A stretch of 31,016 nucleotides of DNA from Trichoplax adhaerens (Eukaryota > Placozoa > Uniplacotomia > Trichoplacea > Trichoplacidae): the NCBI RefSeq assembly GCF_000150275.1, contig NW_002060952.1, forward strand, positions 1,672,313 to 1,703,328, written 5' to 3'. A program made the position numbers and the translations under genes. The notes under the pieces are model-generated. The model saw only the letters and a list, made by a program, of their open reading frames with translations, ran no database searches and was not told the DNA's origin. The first letter of the stretch is position 1, and every line of letters starts with the position of its first letter. Of this stretch, positions 1-7,700 are shown one piece after another.

Positions 1-1358
1 TTACGATTTATATACGATTAGTTACAGAATGCTTTTACTGTAACAAATCTTATCTTGCCCATTAAGTCGCAAGATCAGATCTAAATTTACTATCGCGCAA
101 TCTATTCATAATTCGCGCGTCTATTTAAAGCATCACAATACAATACTTACAGTACTAGCATACTTTGCGCAAATCTATTTATATCTCAGATCTTTATATA
201 AACATCTTAATAGATTCGCTACAATACGTACTGTAACCATCTTCTACAAATAGACTCTTACACAATCTTACACTCTAGCTTACAAGTTAAGTTATTCTCG
301 TACAGTCTTATAATAGTAATCTAAGCTATATTTGGGGCTGCACTACATGCAGACAACAGTATTTACGAACATAGACATCTGATGACTAATACAGAATAGT
401 CAGATTACGATATGTCTTATCACGGAACATTTCCACGATAATTTACAATCTATCATGAGTAAGTTACAATTCACAATGATTCGAAATATAAGTAGACGAT
501 TTGCATTCCCTATTATAACTATTAATTTCAGTATGTGTATATGTGTCACTTTCATAAAAAGTCAGTGCTATATTAAAACACAATATATCCAAATTAGAAG
601 TTAACTAAATAAAGGATAAGCTAACAGAATTATCCTAACATAGATATTTCTACTCTAATACAGTAAATAATATTGTCACAGCATCTAAATTCTTGTGAGA
701 TATTTAAGGGATACTGAATCCCGGAGACTAAAGTAATTTAGAGATTTGTTTTATGTTATCTTTGTTATGAAGCTGGTTTATGACAAATATTTTTCTGCGA
801 TAGATTAGATACTGTATAATTATGATTTCATGTATCAAACAACTCTGGCTGTAGATGAAAGTGCTTTATAGAATCCTATAATTTACCTTTTATAACCTAC
901 AGCTTCAACTTAGGAAACATTGAGTTATTAAAATATAAGAATTTAGCAATTTTTACATCGCTATTATTACCAGTAAATAGTAAATTATAAAAAATAGATA
1001 TATGCAATAGAATGAATTATTTAGCAGGGCTATCTAGTTAAAAAGTGTATTACCTTGAAGATAAAACATTCTTTGTTATGGATAGTAGATGAATTCGTAG
1101 AAGTAGTATAAAATTTTTAGGCAGCAGCTATCTCATGTGCTATTCTAGAGTGTTATGTAAGCCGTTATAATTGTCATAAATAAAACTAGTCGATTAACCA
1201 GTACTAAATATACTGGAAATTTATTCATAAATCTATTTTAAATATTTCATCAGTTACTCTGAAAATGTAAATATGAAATGATGTATCGTAGACGAATAAT
1301 ATGAATGTACACTGCAATCTACATCTGATGCTTATTGTAAATATTTTTGAATAAATAG
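1..1358. other. Upstream region without recognised gene
   Basis: No open frame of note and no recognisable exon was found. The gene A exon at 1359 begins with a phase-1 acceptor, so at least one upstream exon carrying the start codon and signal peptide must exist. I looked here for a short hydrophobic exon with a phase-1 donor like that of gene B at 18643-18700 and did not find a convincing one. The first 480 bases are noticeably poor in G on the plus strand, resembling the repeat-rich stretch 11100-12600, so part of this may be old mobile-element sequence. Confidence 0.5.
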
Positions 1359-1748
1359 ATGATTTTTGGTTTAATCATAACCTCAAGCGCTATTTTATAA
1401 GCCAGACAAAGCTTTCATTCCATGCAGCTTTAAATTATTGCCAAGGTGTATATGGCGGTGATCTGGTAGAGATTATGGATCCATCAGAAAATGCAGTAAT
1501 TTTAAAGATGGTAATTTCACTACATACAAATACCTCCATTTACTGGATTGGTCTGAATGACACATCTGGAACATTTCTTCATGCATCATGGATTAGTAGC
1601 AATCATGCTATCGGTAACTGGATTCCTTGGGTGCCTAACTTCGTAGTTGATACAACAAAATTATGCGCTGGAAGCATACCAACACCATCTACATTAAATT
1701 GGCTTAATTTAAATTGCTCCGATCAGCACTTTTTCATTTGTCAGCTAG
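1359..1748 (+). CDS. Gene A exon: CTLD 1
   Basis: A complete C-type lectin-like domain in one exon. It enters with DFWFNHNLKRYF, has the first core Cys in NYCQG, the WIGL core motif as YWIGLNDTSG, and ends with LNLNCSDQHFFICQ, which supplies the last two Cys. The phase-1 acceptor is aaatag before 1359 and the donor is gtaatt after 1748. At 390 bases it is exactly as long as the first CTLD exon of gene B. The EPN/QPD and WND calcium-site motifs are absent, so calcium-dependent sugar binding is not expected from this domain. Confidence 0.85.
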
Positions 1749-4700
1749 GTAATTTTGTCTTGTTATTCATGATATTGTTTTACTTCGTAATTATATTTTC
1801 TATTATACACAAATTTCAAGTATTGCAGTAAAGAAAGCTGTAATCAGATAAATTAACGGTCATTATCTGAGTAGAACGTAAGTATCATTTCTTCCGCTAA
1901 TGCTATTTGATTTTCTTCAATTTTCCAATTATACACTCGTTCGTGACCATACTAGCAGAATCAGTCTTAATCGTTATTTCCGTAGCTACCAGTAATATGT
2001 GGGACTCTCCTCAAGTTTTTATTTTATATTTTTTACGTTTGTTTGCCATGAGCACATAAGTATATGCCAGACATATTTTTTCAGCTAAAACGATTAATTA
2101 GCTACATTATTCCTTATCGTATTTGCTAAAAAATATCCGCAATACATCTTATACATAGATTTAAGCACTCCCAACGATTTGTCCAATTCTACGTTTGCAT
2201 CCTATATTATGTGGGGCTATCCATTACCTCCAGGTTTGTGAAATATATCACTTTAATAGCTGGATTTTTCATTTTATTAACATTGATTTAAAGGTCTCAG
2301 GTATTTCGACTTCTTGGCTGGAAAATATTCAATTTTTTCTTTTCAGATGAGAATACTTGCAAACCACCCGATTCTAGATTTAGCAATACCTGCTTCAGCT
2401 TTCATAAGCATTTGCTTACATGGTCATTATCCAGGGATTATTGTGCCCTTGCTGGAAAGCAATTAGTTCAATTTGAATCAATGGAGAAATTGCAAGCAAT
2501 AAAATCACTTATAACTTTCCATACTGAAACATGGATAGGATTAATAAGCACTATAGGATATCCAGTGCAAACAGATGATTTTTCCTGGATATTTCGAGAT
2601 CCCTATAATCCTTATCCAACATTTTCTAACTGGGAAAAATTCGTTCCTGTCGACATATATAATCCCCAAACTGGTCTATGTGTAACCATGAAAAGTGATT
2701 CCTTGAAATGGAATAACAGAAGATGCACATCTCTGTATCCATTCATTTGTCAACAAGGTAAGTCAAATTCCAAAATTGATTACAAATATCCCGTACGCAT
2801 ATGTTCCAGTATACTGCACTAATCAATGATAAAGCAATATTAGGAAATATGACATGAAATATTCAATTTATCTAGAATTGGCATGCCCTACTGGCTGGAG
2901 ACAATTTGAAGGAAAATGCTATATGATCGTTGATACAGCATATTCTTCTTGGCAAGACGCGTTTGCTCATTGCCAGCAATATAGTAGCGGTTTAGCTATT
3001 ATAAGAAACAAAAATGAACTGAAACTTATCGAAAACTTTACTCTATCAGTCAACAAGTCCATATGGATAGCTTTAAAAGCAAATCGTAGTAGTTTGCAAT
3101 GGATCGATAGGCATACTCTATTTATTGATAGGATCCCAAGTCTACTAGAACTGTGCCTTGTGGGTTGTATTGTTAATGGAAATATTTCCTGGCGTCTAGA
3201 GGAATGTTATTTTGCTTATAATTATTACCCATTATGTCAAAAAGGTAACGAGGGACTAATTAAATGGTAACAACTAAATGGATAGAGGACTTACTAGTTT
3301 ACATACTTGTAAATTAATTATCATTTTCTTTTATTTCTTTTCGTAAGCGGCAAAGACAATACCCGCTCCTATTCCCCAGGTAAAGCAAGTAACAGTGCAT
3401 TTTGTTTTAACATATTGCTGTAAGGTTTGAACTGAGTTTTAGTGATTGCAAGAGTGCACATTTTAAGCGATTGTTCGAAAATGGGTTAAGTAGATAATTG
3501 CTGATGCTCGATGCTAATTCTAACATGAGACAATGGATACACGCTTTCGACGTTATCTTTCAAAATAAATTTAATAAAATTGAATGAAGATAATGTTCAT
3601 ACAAGTCAAAACCACTTGGTATTTGATTTAAATCGATGCTTATTATAGCATTAGGTAATGAATTACATCCTTGCGATATTTTCTTCAGCAAAAACAAAAT
3701 TTCATTAGACTAAGATGAAAAAAATATTCGTACAGATGAATACCACTTAATTTTCTGGATTTAAGTTTTTTGCCACTGTATCTCTGTATTAACAATCATT
3801 TTAAGTCAAAGTAATTTACATTCTTCTTGAATCTAGGCGCTGCAGAATTTGACAGCTGATAATATCACCGAATCCATCGGGAAATATTATTTTCGTAAGA
3901 TAAATAGCACCAGTTTTATTCCTTACTCTAAAGTAACCTGTAACTATAAAGCGTCTTATTTTCATGCACTGTTTCACTGAAAATATATTTTCTCGAATCA
4001 TATTACAGCTACATGTCCTTACAATTGGATGTACCACAATAAGCATTGCTACCGCCTGACTACTACCATTGGTACCTATTCACAAGGAGAAACTGAATGT
4101 CATAAAGGTATATTAGCCTATCCGGCTATTATGAGCATGATTGAAACTGAATTAGTTGTCAGCTCATTGCTGCACGACGGAAATGAAGCTTGGATAGGAT
4201 TGCAATTTCAGTCAAACACTTTTAAATGGTATGGAAATAAAGCAGCTTATAATTATAGCAACTGGGATCTTAGCCAACCTAATTTATTACAAGAACAAAA
4301 CTGTGCCGTTTTAAAGAGAACCGGTGCAGATTCAGCTTACTGGTACCGCCGGCAGTGTAATTCCACATCTGCCACTCTATGCGAAAAAGGTAAAGCAAAA
4401 AATTATCATTCCAAATTTTAAAGTAAAGCGTAAATATATCAATAATAAGCCTTTGTAGATCCTATGAGTAGCCTGTAGAAAGCAAACAGTTCCAATATTT
4501 TATGGCATTGGTCGATTTCGGTCTAAAATGCTAAATTTTAACGGTTATACATTTTGTACGATATAATACCTAAAAAAAATCAGTTTTCGTGGATTTTAAT
4601 TTCAACGGTTATCCATCCTGTGCGATACAGAAGCCAAAAAAGTCTTTTATGGATATATTAATTTATTACAGCCATATTTCACTTATCAATTGTATCTAGC

Positions 4701-7700
4701 ATCAATTCTATCTATAGTGAAGTGCTTTATGTGAATAGTTTAACCATAACGTTAGCCGGATAAAATTTTAGATTGTCTATTCGATTTATTTGAACAAAAT
4801 TCTTCAAGTATTATTGAGATGCCATTAAGATCAAAAGCGTGTTAGAGTTTAAAAATTCTTTCCATATATTTTATACGTAACCGGATTTAGCTGCCACTGG
4901 AACAACCAATGAATTAATCATGTATAGTGATATTTTCCGTAAGTTTCGATAAAATATACGGTAGAGTACTGAAAAATTTGTATTGATCAAGTAAGCTATC
5001 CCATCAAACCGGCATTACCTGCAAATCTAGTCGGAACGCTATCTTGCTTACATACTCTGTTGGCTAGAAGCGTCAGTTTTTACTTTTTCTATTTTTGATC
5101 ATTCTAAGGCTGACTATTTACTTTTATGTAGGTACTGTTCATCTCTATTGCCCAAAATACTGGACTCTCAATGGCTCTAGTTGTGTTAAAGTAACCTATC
5201 TGTCCATGAGTTTCTATGAAGCACGTGGATTATGTGGCTATCATCGATCAGATCTGATTACGCTAGCCTCTGCGTCTACGGAAAATTTTATCCTAGATTT
5301 TTTATCAGATAAAGCTAGCCGTAATTCGCTCGGATTATCTGATCAATCATTTTGGATTGGTTTATATAAATCGAATAACATATTTCGATGGCTGCAAGAT
5401 GTTTCTGTACTGGAAAACTATGAAAAATTGGACAATAACCCTGGTAATTACTATTATCGATGTGTTGCATTGAAGTTTAGCTCTGTGAATAAGACATGGA
5501 TTTGGGCTAGAGTGGACTGCTTGAGCCATCGAGCTTATCCGATATGCAGAAAGATCATAGGTAGTTAACTCTTTATTTTTATGAAGTAAAATAAATTTAT
5601 TTCATACATTTTATACATTCTGGATATTACCACATATGGAGGTTCTGTATATGAGTACTTAATGATACCTAATTGACAAGTATGGTATACAAGTATGTAG
5701 ATACCGAGCTAATCCTATATGCAAAGAGATAATTATTTAATACCAGTGGGAATCAACTCTTCACTGCCATGAACCTAAATGAATTTATTTTGTACGTTTA
5801 ATACACTCTGTGTAAAATTCTGGATTTAGTGGCATAAGGAGGTTATTCACGAAAATGCTTAATGATGATTAACTCATAAGTATGGTATTTGATATTATGA
5901 TTTTCTTTATTCCCAATGCTATTAACTGTTTAGGCTCGCCAGCACAGCTAGCTGCAACAAGTTCATTAGCCGCATCAACTTCTAAATTTTTCTCTTCTTA
6001 TTCCAATACTATAAACGATTATTATGCTGATTCCTACTCCCTAAATGCAAAGTTTGATGCTATGATAGATAATTATGATTATAGTGACTATGGCTACGAT
6101 GACTATGATGATGTGGTTGATAATACTGGACTCTATCTAGCACAAGCGTTAAAGCCAAATCAGAGTTCTATCCTAGTCTCCTATTACAATAAAAGATTAG
6201 GTAAAATTTTCAGGAATTTGCCCAACATTCGCCAGTCCAAGAGGAGACTTAATAAAATGTTCTGTTCAATTAAACTGTTCACATAGGTATAAACTACGCC
6301 CTTATGAATGCTAATATAGAAAGGCTTTCTGATGACGATATTTACGTTGATATGAGAAGTAAACTGCAAGATGCGCCTTTTATGGATGACTTTGATTACC
6401 CTTTGAGTGTTAATGTTCCTACATCAGCAATATCCAAGGAATTAAATGGTTAATATAAACTTGAATAAATGTACACTTTTCCCTTCATAACAACTAGTAG
6501 TAACTAGCACTAAACGATTTTGCTACTGATACAAATTATCTTTATTCAGGAAAATTCCGCATGGCGGTGGGAATATATGAGACTAGATCGAATCAGAAGG
6601 CAAATAGGTAATTTACTGTGACTATTTAAATGCTATGTGTAGTCCATGGAGATTACTTATGCTCTACTTCCAATTTAAAATTGCTTTCAGAGAATGATGA
6701 TAAACTTGGCATTTTGATCACGGTTTTTACATACCTATACAATTTCTACGGCAATTGCATATTTAGTGATAGATTCAAGCACAGTTTCTTGAAGCAGAAT
6801 TCAAAAATTAAATTTACATTTCCTCCTTAAAATAATAATAAATCTATAGTAATACTAGCTTTTACGATTCATTTTCCAATAGTTATTTTAGTATTATGAT
6901 AACTTATACGTGTACTAGTACTAGTTAAAATATAAACAGGATTGAGATAGTGTTAATATGAACATTTACATTTAGCTTTTGATAATGCATTTTCTTTTGT
7001 AACTCAAACAAGTTTTATTACGTTTTTAGCTTACAACAGCAGCCATTAAAGTATACTATTTCATGCAGTATCCGACCTCTCATGAAAGGAAAGCTTAAGA
7101 ATCCCGTTGTTTTCAATTTTAAAATTAATCAGGTAATGAAATTGTAGAAATGTACTGCCGTTCTATTATGGTGGTATAGTAACTTTTATTGGCAGGTCTT
7201 TTTGTGAATTTGCTTAAATTAAAATTTAGCGGATAATTTAGTAGATTAAGGAAATAAATTTTAAAACAATATAAAATATTTCTGTTTATAAATTTTTACG
7301 GAAAATTTAAAGAAGGTGGTTTTACCATATTTATACTATCGGAGCTTTTTATCCGATCTTCTTAAAATAATTAGCGGTAATACTTTGCAAAAGGTGATCA
7401 AATATACATTGAACACAACAGTCTCACATAATCAGTTAATGTCTAAGGGAATAGCTTCCTAATTTATTTATTCATCTTAGCGTAGCACACTATTCGAGCT
7501 TGTACTTAAAACAGTAAACATGAAATAACGATCATATCAGTCGAAAAACTAATACAGTTATAGCATAATTATCAATATTAAATAATTTAAATTAAACACT
7601 TTAGCCTTTATAGAATAACTTCTTCAAGAATTTATTTCCTATTGTATTAATGTGATTATCATTTTAGAATGATAATGCAAAACCAACATGTGCCTACTGG

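Noticed and set aside
2854-3270. Each CTLD as a separate single-exon lectin gene with its own ATG
   Set aside because: The ATGs lie in introns or inside domains, there are no signal peptides, and each domain is flanked by phase-1 splice sites matching the next.
6630-6830. 66-codon open frame in a gene A intron
   Set aside because: No matching exon in gene B, no splice sites in suitable phase, and its composition looks random.
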